Assembly (NCBI RefSeq): GCF_000004075.3
Contig: NC_026656.2
Span: forward strand, 19,416,607 to 19,480,606
Source: Cucumis sativus
Lineage: Eukaryota > Streptophyta > Magnoliopsida > Cucurbitales > Cucurbitaceae
Direction: 5' to 3'
DNA length: 64,000 nucleotides
Shown: one piece after another, positions 13,093 through 25,663 of the stretch
How positions within the stretch are numbered: position 1 is the stretch's first letter
Layout of the letters: every line of letters starts with the position of its first letter
Notes under the pieces: generated by a model
What the model was told of the DNA's origin: nothing
What the model saw: only the letters and a program-made list of their open reading frames with translations
The model's database searches: none
Made by a program: the position numbers and the translations under genes

Positions 13093-15402
13093 ACGACGAC
13101 AACAAAATTTAGTAGGAGACTGATCAGTTAGCCCGACACAATTCACAGTTAAGCATCAGAAATGCCCTTGAAACATAATCACATTATGGTAATCAATGAT
13201 TGCTTTTGCTGCTGGTTGTGTTTCGCTATTAATTCTTTCACTTAAAGAAATACAATTTCTTCCTCAATGTCCCCAAATCCCTTTATTTCCTTTTCCTTTT
13301 TCTTATTTTCTTTTCCCCCCATAGGACTGAGTGCTGATCATAAAGCATATTCATCATTGTTAAGTTTTGACTGCTACAGGAGCTTCGTTTTTAAAAGAAT
13401 GTTCCACACAATCCAACTTTCATATTCATTCTAGGTATGTAAGGTTTTTCACCAACTGGGATTCATATAATTTTCAATGTAATAAAAAACATGTAGAATA
13501 ATGCGCAATTGTATGTACTTATGATGAAGATTTGAATTTAAAGAAAAACCATTTGTCTATGTTACTGTAAAATGTTTGGCTTGATCATGCAGGTACTTTT
13601 GACTCTCCATAAATACTTTGATATTTTTGAATATTTTTAGGTATAAAAAAGTGAGAAACTACATTTGATTGTAGCCTGTAGGTGCTGGTTGGCTGCCAAA
13701 CTTGAACTTATGCAGTTTAATGTCAAAAAGTCACAGCTGCGGAATAAAAAGGTATTTGGATCAAACAAAAAGTTGATCCGTTTTAATATTTTGTTTATTT
13801 ATAATAATTAATATTATAATTCGCTCAAGTTGACATTGAATTTCTCAAACATTTTTTTTATAATCTGAGCTTATTCATAATTTTACTTTTTTGTAATAAA
13901 TAAAATAAACAGGAATATACAGCTTAATATTTGAAAAAAGAACACACTACTTTTTAGTAATATCACATGAAAGTTGAAATATTGACGAATATAATCTTTT
14001 TGGTTCTTGACCTTCTAATTTACAGAAAGAATAAGCTGATGAAGCACGTTGGATTGTAGGTGTTTACCGTTCGAATCCTTTTCTCCATACTACTAAGAAA
14101 ATTACATTTTTAGTATTTAAAATACTACGATTGTTTAACCAGTAATCACCAACTGCAAAGTAAAGTTCCATACATGAGGTGGACTAGTTGAGACCTCCCT
14201 TATTCACATGATTAGATGATTTGATCTAATTCTTGATTTGGTGGACCATCATGTTTATCCTCAATTAATTTAATTCCTCGTTTTATTTAGGTATAAGAAT
14301 TTCGTACAATTATCATCTATGTTAATTAAACTATTTAATAATTGTTTTTTTTTTAAAGAAATGTGGACTTTGGTCATTTTCATAATTTTTAATAGCGAAG
14401 AAATCTTTCCCCCAGCTGCCACGTAATTGCTGGAACTATAAATTCGGATGGGATGCCTTCGACTTCTCCGCCCCCTAACCATATAAATAATTTTAAAATT
14501 ATTATTTGAACGATAAATAATTTCACCTATTTTTTTTTTCAATTTCATAAATTACTCGTAAAATAAGATGTTATTGAAATCTAGTGTTAAATTTGTCTTT
14601 TTATTTATTTAAATTCTCCTTTAATATTTATTCATATAAATTAAAAAGGGTTAGAAATAACAAATTTGACAAAATATATATAATAGCAAAATTTCAAATT
14701 CCATCACTTTCTATCAGTTTTGACCATAATAGTATCTAAAATTTTGTTATTTTGAAGGAGGCTTGAACATGCTTCTATCAATTTATTTTACTATTTTTAA
14801 AATTGTCTATAAATTATACTTTTTGTTATAGATTTTTAATTAATAATTTTAGAAAACTAATTTGAAATTAAAAAGTAAAAGAAATAATTTTAAAAAAGAG
14901 ATGTTGGCAAAAGTAGAAAAAAAAATGAAAATAGAATTCGTGTCATTACATTTTTTTAATTTTCCGCATAGGTATAGATGTAGGAAAAAAAAATTATGTA
15001 TGCAATTTTCTAGTAATTTTTCTTTAGAATTTAAGTAGAAGACTAAGGTGTTTTTAGAAATGAATGGACATAACCTAAATAGTTATTAAATCGACTCTCA
15101 ACTTTTACCATAAAAAAATGAGTGGAAATATAATTGTGTCATTTTCTTTGGTTAATGTAAGACGCTTAACTAAATAGAGCGAAAACGAAGAAGAAGAAGA
15201 AAGTATAAAGTTAAAAAAATGGATTAGGACTTGAGAGTGAGATTTCACGTCAATTAATTCACGCTTAGCAAAACTATTAGCACAAACCTTCTCTGTTTTA
15301 TCTCTCGATTCCTTTATTCTGCCATTTTTGGTTCTCCCACTTGCAATCCCACTCAGCTCACGTTTGTAAGGAGGAGCCCTAGCCTCTGCTTCCGGGACCA
15401 TC
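13093..15402. other. Intergenic region between carrier and TMEM135-like genes
   Basis: The first few hundred bases are probably 3' UTR of the carrier gene. The remainder is AT-rich with no convincing coding sequence on either strand. It holds a MITE-like palindrome at about 14675-14765. The final 150 bases are probably promoter and leader of the next gene. The string GTTCGAATCC near 14069 resembles a tRNA T-arm but has no tRNA around it. Confidence 0.6.
14675..14765. mobile_element. Short palindromic MITE related to the one at 8735
   Basis: The left part reads ATAATAGCAAAATTTCAAAT, and the reverse complement of the right part reads AAAATAACAAAATTTTAGAT, giving imperfect inverted ends around a CTATCA-rich core. 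Borders are approximate and no target duplication was identified. Confidence 0.5.
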
Positions 15403-18400
15403 ATGTCGCCGTCTGCTGGCGGATGCTTCGACGCTGACGGCGGATGTGCATGCCTTGCTCAACAGAACGGGGATGCCGAAACAGCTGCCAACTGTAAATC
15501 CGGTGATTCCTATTGCGAGCATTGTAGCTATGGTTCAGCTGATTCATCATCTTTTCCCTCGTTTTCCTGCTCTTCCTCATCTCTGTGGCTTGATTCGACG
15601 CGGTTAAGAGAGTACGGGAAGCTATCGCGGATCCTTGTTGCTTCTGCTAAAGGCTTCACAATTGGAGCTGGTCTCAAAGGTGGTCTCTCTCTCTTTTCTG
15701 TCCTCGCTGGATTGAAGCGGAGAAAGGCTTTGGCCTCCCTCGGGTAAGGTTCTTTGAAATTTGATTGTGATTGTAATTGTGATTGTGAAGGTTATCTGCA
15801 TGTTACTGTGTGATCACTTCTGTTGTAGTGTAAACAAATATGTTATCGCCTTATGTTTGGTTTAGGAAGAAAGGAGTGATTACGAATCGAGATGCGATTT
15901 CCATGGCTTTGAAGGAGACTTTGAGATACGGCCTTTTTCTTGGAACCTTTGCCGGTACGTTCGTTTCCATTGATGAGATAATTGGCAATATGGCAGGTCA
16001 CCGTAGGTATGCTCTTTTCTATTCTGATCTTGTAGTCTTGAATCCTTGCTGTTTCTGGAAATCTGTTTGGTTATCCTTTTGATTTTCTTATTGTTCTCTT
16101 GTAGTTCAGGACTGCAAGATGGCGGGCTCTATTGGCGGGAGCATTAGCTGGGCCGTCGATGCTTCTGACTGGGTTAAATACGCAACATAAGACCTTGGCT
16201 ATCTACATTTTCATGCGTGCTGCGGTCTTGGCATCGCGCTGTGGGATTAAAAGCAAGAGGCTCGGGCATATTTGTAAGCCTCTCACGTGGTCATGTGGTG
16301 ACATCTTCCTCATGTGTCTCTCCTCTTCGCAGATCTTGTAAGAAATATTTCTGCCCAACCATATTTTGCTGCTAATTCTAATACAATCGGTCTTGAGTGT
16401 TCTATAGTATTTCCAGTTTCCAGTTTTAAGCTTTACTTATCCTGTGGCATATTTTCCTGCATGATCGTGGTATCCAAATCCTGAATTCAGCCTTCAATCC
16501 GAAATCACTGCAACTAACCCATAAGAACACAAGTGCAAACGCAAGAAAGCAAATGGGAAGCCAGTGAAGAATTGCTTGTCATAATTATGAACAAATAATG
16601 TAACAGCGAAACAAAATCTATTTTTGGATATAATGGAGCCTGTAATACTATGTTTCATTGTTATTTCACAATGATGGTATATACATCGGACATTTAAAAC
16701 TTATAAACAGTTACCAAAAACTTATTCAATGTATTTATACCAGGTTGCTACGTGTTATTGTAAAATTTTTCTAAATATTCCTCTTATAAACAGTACCTAT
16801 AAGCTTTCTAGGAAAAAGTTCTGATTAAAGTCTTCACAGTAAAAAATTTGGTTCACTAAGTTTAGATTGCCTTACCAATATTATTTCTTTTGGTGGTGGG
16901 AGGAACAACTCAGTTCCCCTGAGCTAATTTTACAGCGTGCCTAACAAAATGGTTGCCCTCGTTACGTAATTCACATTGCACAACACTGAAGCAACTCAAC
17001 CATTGTTTGGTTAAATTAAAGTGAAGATTTTAGTAATGAGCTAATCTTTGTTTGTTATTGTGCTTCACCTCTTCTCAATGCGTTATTTATATGTGGAGGA
17101 ATATGTGAGTCATTTCTTTGATCATCCGGATGAAATAGATCGTACTTAACTACTTTATGCTGAAATGAAATTATTTTGTGCTATTTTTTGTATTATCTAT
17201 ACAAGTGATTAATAATTATAATAGCAGACACTTAATTAGGAGAATCGTTTTCAGGTCTGCTTATGTGTTAAAGCAAGATAGCTTACCACCATCGTTTAGG
17301 TCCTTTCTCAATACACATGGTGGAAAGGATACTGTAATCTTGGAAGGCTTAAAGAGTTTCGTATCAGGCATGCCTTCCTCCAATAAATTTAAAGCAGTAG
17401 AGAAGTACTACAGTGCCATGGGTTCAACTGTCAAATTAGATCCGCAAATGAAGACTCCATGCACGGTATATAATTTATTTATTTCATTTTCTTACCTGTT
17501 CAATTAGAAGAAAAAGAACCTTGTTCTCAAAATTAAAATTAGTCGTACTTGTAACTAGTCTGTTGCATGAAAGATGTTCACACTTAGTATGTGAATGCTC
17601 TGAGATATTAGAACATTGACCATTGTAGCAGACAACAACTTTAGGCATTAACATTCTTACTTTTTACCTGACACAAAATTGAAGACGAACTTTTGTTCTG
17701 ATCCAACTCATATCCTGTTTCCCAGTTTACTTGGGATCTTGAACTATTTTCAGTTGTCAGCTGGTTGACATCCCAATTGTAGTATTGGAAGATCCGTGCT
17801 TCTCCATGAACAGATTGCTATAATTAAATCTTAATGCACATACAAAATAGTTATAATAGATCTTTGCTCATGCATGCACAACTACAGCTATCCTGCTCAG
17901 CAAAACTCAATCAAATAATTGAAACAGATGATAACAAAAAAAAAACTACAACTGTCCTGTTCAGCTAAATGCTATTCAATATTCAAAAGCAGATGATATA
18001 TCTGTTTCTTATAAAAAAGAAAGAAAGAAAGCTGAAGGTGCATTTCAAAACATTTCCATTAATTTATTCTTTAATTACTTGAGAACAGTCTTTCCAAAAT
18101 CTATCCATTTCATTTTGTTTTATCACAAATTGTATTGTATGAAGTCTATAATGATGACTATATATAGGCATGGAATGATTATGAAGCCTCCCGACCTAGA
18201 AATTTAGTTTACTTTTGAGAGTTTACCCTATCTGCAGTTGTCTTTCAATTTAAAAATTTTCATTCTGCATAAGCTATATGCAAGGCTAGCAAGTCCAAAC
18301 TTTAAGGATTTTTTCTTTCTTAATGCAGATCATACATGGAAATCAATCATGTGGTGGCCATTTTCTTTCCTTTCTCATTCAAGGATATAAAAGAGCGTTG

Positions 18401-20320
18401 CCAGTATACCTCCCTGTTTATCTTATCCCAGCTCTAATAGTTCATCGTGAAGGTCTCATGAATAGGTAATATTTCAATTTGAATATCATGTGATTTATAC
18501 CTATTGTGAAATCTTTTGGTTCAATTTAAGATTAGAATTTAATGATTTCAAGTAACTTTTAGTTAATTTTCACAGCTTGTTCTGGTTGAAAGATTGTTTA
18601 GATTACCAATTATGTCACAAGTGAGCCACTTAAAAAGCTTCGTAATTACTCACTCTAATGCCTTCGTAAGATTTTATTCATGAGCTAAGGAGGGTTGTTT
18701 ATTTATATATTATTAAATGGCGTTTTCTTGGGTTTCACGCTTAACATTCGAACATGCAGGATGCAGTATCTGCCTTAAATTGATTCCTTCATAGTTGAAC
18801 AAGAACAAGTAGTTAGATTGCCACATATTTTGTGGATATAATCTTGCCTTGAAGATTGTTATGAAATATTTGCTTATTGAGATGGACTTTTCTGGGTGCC
18901 TTCTTCCAACTGTTGTTTTGTATTTCTGAATTTCCATGTTTTGGATGGATGAAGAATATGTTAAGACCTTGTGTGCAGGCCATACGAAATTTTAGCTAGG
19001 GGGCTTCTTGGAACTGCTAGATCAAGTCTGTTCCTATCTGCATATTGTGCATCTGCTTGGTTCGTATCTCTTCCACCTGTGTTCTAGTGCATTGACTTCT
19101 ATTTTTGTCTTTACTGTTTTCATCCACTTTTTCTCTGGAACTTCTTGTTTCACTGGAAGACTTAATAAAATGTCTCTTAAAATGTTAATTTAATGGAGTC
19201 GTCTAATATTGCTGTCAAGATGTTGATATATTTTAGCTTCTGTGAAAGTAAATAGTTTCAAGCATGGACCATGGTGATGGGAATTGATTTTAGTCGGGGT
19301 GTTCAAATTTGATAGATGGGAACAAAATAGTCTTGTTCATGAGTTTACCTTTGGTCATCGGTGAACTGTATCCTGAAGCATAAACATTAAGAGTAAAATG
19401 TTGGTGTTTGATAGGAGGCTACTCGGACACGTAACACCTGATTTGAACTCACTTGGAGTGTTTTTTAAAGAGGGGAAAAAGTTGTGAACTTCTTTAATTA
19501 CGTTATAATGTTTTTAACTGACAACTTTGATGAGGCAGATCTCATAGCACAACCACCCCTTTATATAAAGGGTGATTTCATCCAATGGAGCAGTTTGATA
19601 ACACAACTCCAATCAAATTATTTTAGAAAGAAAGCTGCAATTATAAACTACATTATGTATTCTTTTTGTGAGTGCAAAACGCGAGACTTGAAGGTTCTTG
19701 ATTCCGCACTTAAAAGCCTCAACTAAGCCCTTCAACCTCTCAAAAAGCTTTTCAAGCCAACTTCAAGAAGTTTCACCCCTTTGGGAGTTCTTATCAATCT
19801 AGATAAAAACATCAGCCTTCGGCTCTAATAAATCAAGTTTTTCACATACATTTCAGGATGTGGACATGCCTGACCTCAAGGACTTTCAAAAAAATAAATA
19901 TTCCATTGGTTGCTCTAGCAACGGTATAGCTTCAACTATCCTTTACAAAATATTCTAGCTAGGGCAAGAGCTTTCATACCAAGCCTGATAAAACTACGTC
20001 TTTTTGAGCAGTTCTTAACAGGTTTAGCACTGGCCATTGAGAAGAAAAGCAGGAGGATAGAAATCTCACTCTATTGCCTCTCTAGAGGTATCGAGAGCTT
20101 CTTCAGCTGCATGACAGATTTGGGATACTTGCCACCATCATTGAATTTCAAACGAGCAGATGTAATAGTTTTCAGCATATCAACTTCCATTATCATGCAT
20201 TGCTATGCTCAGGAAAGGGAGGTATTTCGATCCAAGTATCTTAACGTTCTCGATTGGGTTTTTGGTGTGCCTCCTCCCCCTTGTGAAACACCACGCTGCA
20301 AGAATGGCAACAAGTGTTGA
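15403..20320 (+). CDS. TMEM135-like / Tim17-family multi-pass membrane protein
   Basis: Eight exons join in one frame: 15403-15743, 15866-16006, 16110-16337, 17255-17465, 18329-18465, 18979-19059, 19857-19923 and 20012-20320. They encode 504 residues. A Cys-rich N-terminus (about residues 7-55) is followed by Gly/Ala-rich hydrophobic segments such as GLFLGTFAGTFVSIDEIIG and LLAGALAGPSMLL, resembling Tim17/22/23-type helices. Later segments include HGNQSCGGHFLSFLIQGYKR, and the C-terminus has REVFRSKYLNVLDWVFGVP. The whole resembles the plant protein annotated as a Tim17/Tim22/Tim23-family or transmembrane protein 135-like (Arabidopsis At5g51150, from memory). Animal TMEM135 acts at peroxisomes and mitochondria; the role in plants is unclear to me. 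The first junction of exon 8 uses the AG at 20010-20011; the AG at 20020-20021 would give a stop. Confidence 0.85.
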
Positions 20321-21636
20321 AAGAAGCCTTGAATCTCTGACGAACTAACACACTGGATTTAAATTGAAGGTACCAAATATTTGCCAGTACTGTTTAGTCA
20401 AGAATTTTCATACTACACAATATTTTAATGTTTAGTTACCATTACCTTCTATAGAATTAGACTCATTTGATTACATGATTCATATGAAGATGTAGTTTTC
20501 CATATACAAATTGATTTAGTGGACGATTTTTCGAAATTGTTAAATAACAGTGGACGGATAGCATCGTTGATGATTGAATGATGAAGTATAGTTTATTAGA
20601 TTTTAGACTTGCTTCTGTAATCTAAAATTTTGCAGTATATTTGCATTAATAATTCATTAAAAGTAATAATTAACAGGGAATTCCAATACGAGCCTTTTCT
20701 TTTGGAAGTGCTTATCTTTCATTTCACTTTTCTTGTACGTTTAAGGGTTTCTTTAAATAAAAAATTGCAATTAATCTTATTTACTTTACTTTCAATTTAA
20801 TTTTTTTGTCCATTTAGTGACCAATTTTTTTTTAAGTCTATAAACAACTTCCATTCCCAATCTACTTTCTTCTTTTGTTATGGACATAGTTTGTCAGATT
20901 TTGAAAACTAAGAAATGCAACTTTCAATTTTCTTTTTTAATTTGACTAAGAATTAAAAAATTGTATAATATAAGATGAAAATAGCTTCAAAATAAGATAG
21001 AATGTTAATAGAATGTTTATAAAAAACTGAGTTAGGAGCGAACAGTAATTATGGATTAGAAACAACGTTAGATTACCTAATTCAATTTTAATGTAGAAAT
21101 TTATGAGCACAAAGATTGGTTCATGCAAACTTTCTTTGATAAAGAGAATAAATGAGATTACCGCTGATGCAAATGGCAAATTATTTCCCACTTTATTTGA
21201 TCATCAATCGAATAAAATCTAGAGGCAATAAATAAACAAGCAATCATCCCAAATTATCATAAAAATCTAAAAAATTGGTAGCCTTGAAGCTGTAAATTTG
21301 AAATTACGAAATCTATGTAGTGAAATTGTGAAAATATTGAATATTTGGCTCCTCTATTTTCCATTTTGCACATTTCTTACTTTAAGCATAGCACTAAAAT
21401 TCATATAGAAATCATATGTTCCGAAGCAGTTTACACCCATCAAATCAGTAAACAAAGATCTAATAATGATCTCATTCACAGCTAACAAAAGCAAAGAAAG
21501 GCGTAAACCCTAATTTCCAAACTCATGACAAAGCGTTCACAAATACCCTGTGCTTCGTCTAGTGAAACCCAAGATTTTCCTTTTCAGCATTGAATTAGAT
21601 ATAGGAGAAAATAGAGGATTTTGTAAAATCTCAAAC
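20321..21636. other. Convergent 3' region between TMEM135-like gene and TRM112
   Basis: Both flanking genes point into this stretch, so much of it is probably 3' UTR and terminator sequence. It is AT-rich with no coding signal. I see nothing else in it. Confidence 0.6.
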
Positions 21637-22005
21637 TCAGACCTCGTCTTCGTGAAGAAGCATATTGGGAATGCCTTTATTGACGGGGAATCTTCTGTTG
21701 GTCTCTGGGCAAAAAAGAGCGCCTTCCTCAAGATGCAACTCCAGAAGTGCATGGTGAAACCGTTGGAGAAAGTCATGGGAGTCTAGCATTGATGCATCGG
21801 CCTCCTCGGGAAGCTCGGCATAGCCCATAGTCCGAGAGGCATCGACAAGGGGTTTCCATTCAATCTTGGAGAACATGTTCTTGAGGAAGTCTGGATTGAA
21901 GTCAACTGGCTTCTCAACAACTTTCTCGACCTCAATTCGAAGAGGGAAGCCATTGATGACACCCTTGATGTTAGATGAGAGCATGTTATGAGTCAGTAGC
22001 CTCAT
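21637..22005 (-). CDS. TRM112: TRM112 homologue, methyltransferase activator subunit
   Basis: A single coding exon of 122 residues starts MRLLTHNML and contains GVINGFPL and a C-terminal block with ALFCPETNRRFPVNKGIPN. This is the length and layout of TRM112-like proteins (SMO2 in Arabidopsis, from memory). Family members are small partners that stabilise several methyltransferases acting on tRNA, rRNA and release factor eRF1, in cytosol and nucleus. Only one of the zinc-type cysteines known from fungal TRM112 is evident (in FCPE), as in other plant copies as far as I recall. A CAG splice acceptor lies 19 bases upstream of the ATG, so the 5' leader is probably split (see 22025-23260). Confidence 0.93.
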   Translation of the reverse strand: MRLLTHNMLSSNIKGVINGFPLRIEVEKVVEKPVDFNPDFLKNMFSKIEWKPLVDASRTMGYAELPEEADASMLDSHDFLQRFHHALLELHLEEGALFCPETNRRFPVNKGIPNMLLHEDEV

Positions 22006-22024
22006 CTTCTCCTCTTCAAGTTAC

Positions 22025-23260
22025 CTGCTTGGTAATAGGTATTCAGTGTCACGACAAGAGAGTCAATACCAAATACCAAAATCCTGCTTTTGAGAGCAAC
22101 CTAGGGCTTTATAAGAAAAGTTAAAGGTACTAGACTTGCTTGTTATTTATACATTTAATTGTGTGTTTGTATCTGCATGATTGGATTTGGTTACAAAAGA
22201 ATAACTAACTCTTGAACTTCGCCTTTAGCTTAAAAGATGGGTCTATAATTTCAAGAACTCCATATATACTTAGAGATTTCATAAATCTTTCACAACTGTT
22301 AAAAATCTATTAGAATGTTGAACAAAATTACGATCTAGAACAGTGCAAGAGTGACAAAAGAGAAAATAGACCATATTTTTAATTTAACATTCCCAAATTT
22401 TCGGCTTGGGGTATGCTGCAAAAATACCCATCTACTTAACACCTAAGAAACAACAATTCTAGGTTCCTATTAAGGACTTCTACAAGATAGAAGTTCAATC
22501 AACCTGTAATTGAAAACATAATATCCCAGATCACGACCTAAAATATAAAGAACCAAGACGATAGCTTAAACCATAACCCAATTTAAAAGAGTATTTTAAA
22601 GATTTCTTCAAAAGTCCAACCAAAACAAGGATTAAATAACTAATGCTAAATTCAAAGAATAGTCCAAAGAATTTAGCAGTCTTCCAAGAAGACTCAATTA
22701 CTTAGCAAGTTTGATGACCCATATGCTAAGTCTAAACATGTTACCCAATGTTCAATGCTAGTTCGAACTTAAAGATGCAACCATACATCAAAGAAAGAAC
22801 AAATGGCCTCAAGAAGTTCACAATTAAATTCATCTAACGCCGAGACCTTAAAAAAAAAACAACTAGCAAATAGTTTCTCTTTCTCAACTCTCCTCTTTAT
22901 CTAAAATTGGCATATCAACCCGACGCCTTCAAACCCAATTATTAACTTAATAGCCTTAAATCAATACCAACCCTAAACCATTTAAATTGGCAATTGATCC
23001 AATACTCCTGATCCAAAGAATCTCTTGATCCAATACTCCTGATCCCATAGAAGATAACTAGACCTAAGCAAAAAAAATGGCAATTATAGTTTGATAAACC
23101 CAAATTCCAGCAACTACAAGAAGATTTTAACGAATTAGACGGCAGATATAGTCCCGCCAAACCCCTAACCTACTAGAAAGGTAGTTTATTTTAAGCCAAA
23201 CCAAGCCACGAAAATCAAAATCACACTGAAAATACCCACAGAAAAGTGCCGGAAATTCAC
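22025..23260 (-). other. Probable 5'-UTR intron of TRM112
   Basis: On the minus strand a donor GAG|GTGAAT at 23261/23260 and an acceptor AAGCAG|GTAACT at 22025/22024 frame about 1.2 kb of AT-rich sequence without coding signal. The GC-rich block above it (23262-23580) looks like a transcribed leader. A direct short repeat, GATCCAATACTCCTGATCC, occurs twice in 22990-23045. This is inferred from splice signals only; a transcript would decide. Confidence 0.5.
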
Positions 23261-23261
23261 C

Positions 23262-23605
23262 TCAAACAATGCTGGCAGACGGTTCTGACGAAAAACGGAG
23301 GCGACGGCTTAAACGGCGGTTGTGCTCCGTGGTCACGACCTGCAGAGAACAACATGAGAAGGCCGATAGAGAGAGAGAGGCAAGAAAAGAAAAAGGGCGG
23401 CGGTTTACCGTGGAGGACGGCGGAGGGAAGTCGGCAGCGTGGTGTGGAGGGTGCTGGTGAAGTGAAGAGAGAGTGTGTGATCGTTGCCGCTGGCGCTCAC
23501 GGAGAAGAATGGAAGATGGGGAGTCTGGCGGCTAATTCTGATAAAACCGAAGCCTTGTTTTCATTTATTTTTATTTCTTTTACTTAAGTAAAACCCTAAT
23601 TTCCA
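23262..23605 (-). promoter_or_regulatory. Probable TRM112 leader exon and proximal promoter with telo-box
   Basis: This is a locally GC-rich block with CT-rich tracts on the minus strand, typical of a plant leader. AAACCCTAA at 23591-23599 is a telo-box, a motif common in promoters of translation-related plant genes, which suits TRM112. Open frames on the plus strand here have no family resemblance and look like chance frames in GC-rich DNA. Confidence 0.45.
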
Positions 23606-23665
23606 TTGCTCAATCTCAAACCCAAGTTTTAGCTTTTTAGACGTTGTTTCTTTTCTAATCACTTA

Positions 23666-24015
23666 GGAGCCGTTTGGCCCTCCGATTACCGTGGAGTAGA
23701 ATTTCAGATTTGCTCCAACAATCTACGATTACTACTATTCTATTTTATTTTTTTTCTTATTTCTCACTCTCTCCATTCAGTATTAGTCATTCACTTCGCC
23801 ATTTTACTATTCCTAAGATCTCATCTTTTTATATATCACCCATACCTACTCTCTAATTTCACTATTTCTCACTTTCTCAAACATAGATTATAATAACTCA
23901 AACAATAATAATCTGTACTTTAAATAAAAACTATAATAACTCACAAACTATTATAATCCACATACTATAATAACCACTAATTATAATAACTCATTTAATA
24001 TCCCAAACGAACATG
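23666..24015. mobile_element. MITE with GTTTGG-type ends
   Basis: The left end GGAGCCGTTTGGCCCTCC pairs imperfectly with the right end ATCCCAAACGAACATG. The flanks offer TTA on the left and TAA on the right, so a Tourist/Harbinger-type duplication is possible but not exact. The interior is rich in TATAATAACTC and CTATTATAATC units, which recur in the element at 45452-45757. The two are probably members of one family. Confidence 0.5.
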
Positions 24016-24028
24016 TAATCATAATTAA

Positions 24029-24184
24029 GGAGTGTTGGGTGTCAAATTAATGACAAAATAAAAAGAAAATTGTAAAAAGTGAAAATGTTGAAAAATATAT
24101 TTTAATTGAAAATTGTTGAAACAAAATGAGTTTAATATTACATTGCAATATACTCTAATTCCATTGCCAGTGTCCAAACACTCC
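24029..24184. mobile_element. Small MITE with GGAGTGTT ends
   Basis: The left end GGAGTGTTGGGTGTC and the reverse complement of the right end GGAGTGTTTGGACAC form an inverted repeat around about 120 bases of AT-rich sequence. It starts only 14 bases after the preceding MITE. No clear target duplication was found. Confidence 0.55.
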
Positions 24185-24189
24185 CCAAT

Positions 24190-25590
24190 GGTGTTTGAGG
24201 CAAGAAGTGTATGGTTATAGTTTGCGTTTAGATGTAGCTAAAGTTTGGTTCTAATATTATGTGTATAAGGTGTAAATTATTTTAGTTTAGAAAGAAAACA
24301 TTAATTATTGTAGTAAATAAAAAAAAAAACTATGAATGTAAAATAGTAAAAATTATAACAAAGGTGAGTATTGAAATATGTTTAATATTTCTAATTGAGA
24401 ACTTTTAAATAGTACTTAAGATAACAAAAAAAATTATTACTATAATTTTAGATAATTTTTCCACAAACATTCCTTCATACCTCACGACAAACCATATTTC
24501 TCAAAATACCGTGAATTGGTTCTAAAATCTAAATAAAATTAAAAGTTAATAATACCTCAAATCAAATAAATCATCGACAATTATTCTTGAATAGTATATA
24601 CTAACTTAAAAAGTTAGTGAGCCAAACGATTTGTTATAATAATATAGTCAAAATAAAAACCTAAAATTGAGTCACACTCGAGCACGTGCCTTTATTATTA
24701 TTATTTTTTTAAAAGGTCTTATGGAAATTTTGGCATTCTAGATTTGTCTTCTCAACGATGGAGGCAAGTTTGGAGTTGTTGATGGAAAACAAAAGAATTA
24801 TATATTAATTAATCTACAGCCAAAGAATGGCCAAAAATCTATACAAATTCATAGCCATCAATATTAACGGCTCAGATCTCGATTTCATCAAAAAAGTCCT
24901 CATCTCATCCGTTGATTGCTTCCCATAACAATACAAACAACACAAATGACTTTAAAATAACAAATTTGCTTTGGTGAAGAGAACCGTCTTTGCTATCATA
25001 TTCAACTGACCAATCCCATTCTGCCACGTATTAAGGTTCTTTTTTCTTTTAATACTATTTTGTAGTTTGTTTTTCTAGAATTTTGTAAATAAAACTATAA
25101 GTTTAATGATTTTGATATATTTTATAAATAGTTTTAATAATTTGTTATTTTTTAAATGCTCTTTTTTTCCTATGGTATGGTGTAATTAGAGTAAGTTTTC
25201 CTGAAAAGAAACGTGAAAATAATTGCTTAAAATAACACAAATAAAAATATATTAAAATATTATTTTGGTTATTGGTATTTAACATTCATTCTATTTTCCA
25301 AATAGGTAGATAAAAGTTTTTATAATTTCAATAAATCTTTCGATTTATCTATCTGCATTTTTCTGTAAAACTGTGATTTGATTCAGCACTTTGAAGGATG
25401 TAATGAGAATCTCAAATTTTAAAAAATCAAGGAGTCCCAAATTTCGAATGCTTATAAAATATACTGATGAATCTTCTCAATTGATTTTTTAAGATGAAAA
25501 TAGAAACGAAGGTAAATTAGTTGACAATGGAGTATAGCCACATATAGACAGTTCACCACATGCTTATCACGTTCAAAAGCCCATAATTGC
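24190..25590. other. AT-rich intergenic region upstream of the hydrolase gene
   Basis: No coding signal is seen on either strand. The last few hundred bases are presumably the promoter of the alpha/beta hydrolase gene. Confidence 0.6.
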
Positions 25591-25663
25591 CTTGCAATTT
25601 CTCAAAACAGAGTCCCCATTAATTCAAACTCTGATTTTGAGAAGATTCTTTCATGTTCTTCAA

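Noticed and set aside
14016-14092. tRNA-like T-arm GTTCGAATCC
   Set aside because: No acceptor stem, D-arm or A-box of a tRNA can be formed from the upstream 70 bases.
23246-23587. Plus-strand 113-codon frame as a gene
   Set aside because: It lies in the GC-rich probable TRM112 leader on the opposite strand, has a low-complexity Lys/Arg/Glu/Gly composition and no family resemblance.
25592-25663. N-terminal extension of the hydrolase
   Set aside because: The extension begins with a non-ATG codon and is not typical of the family; the ATG at 25664 fits better.
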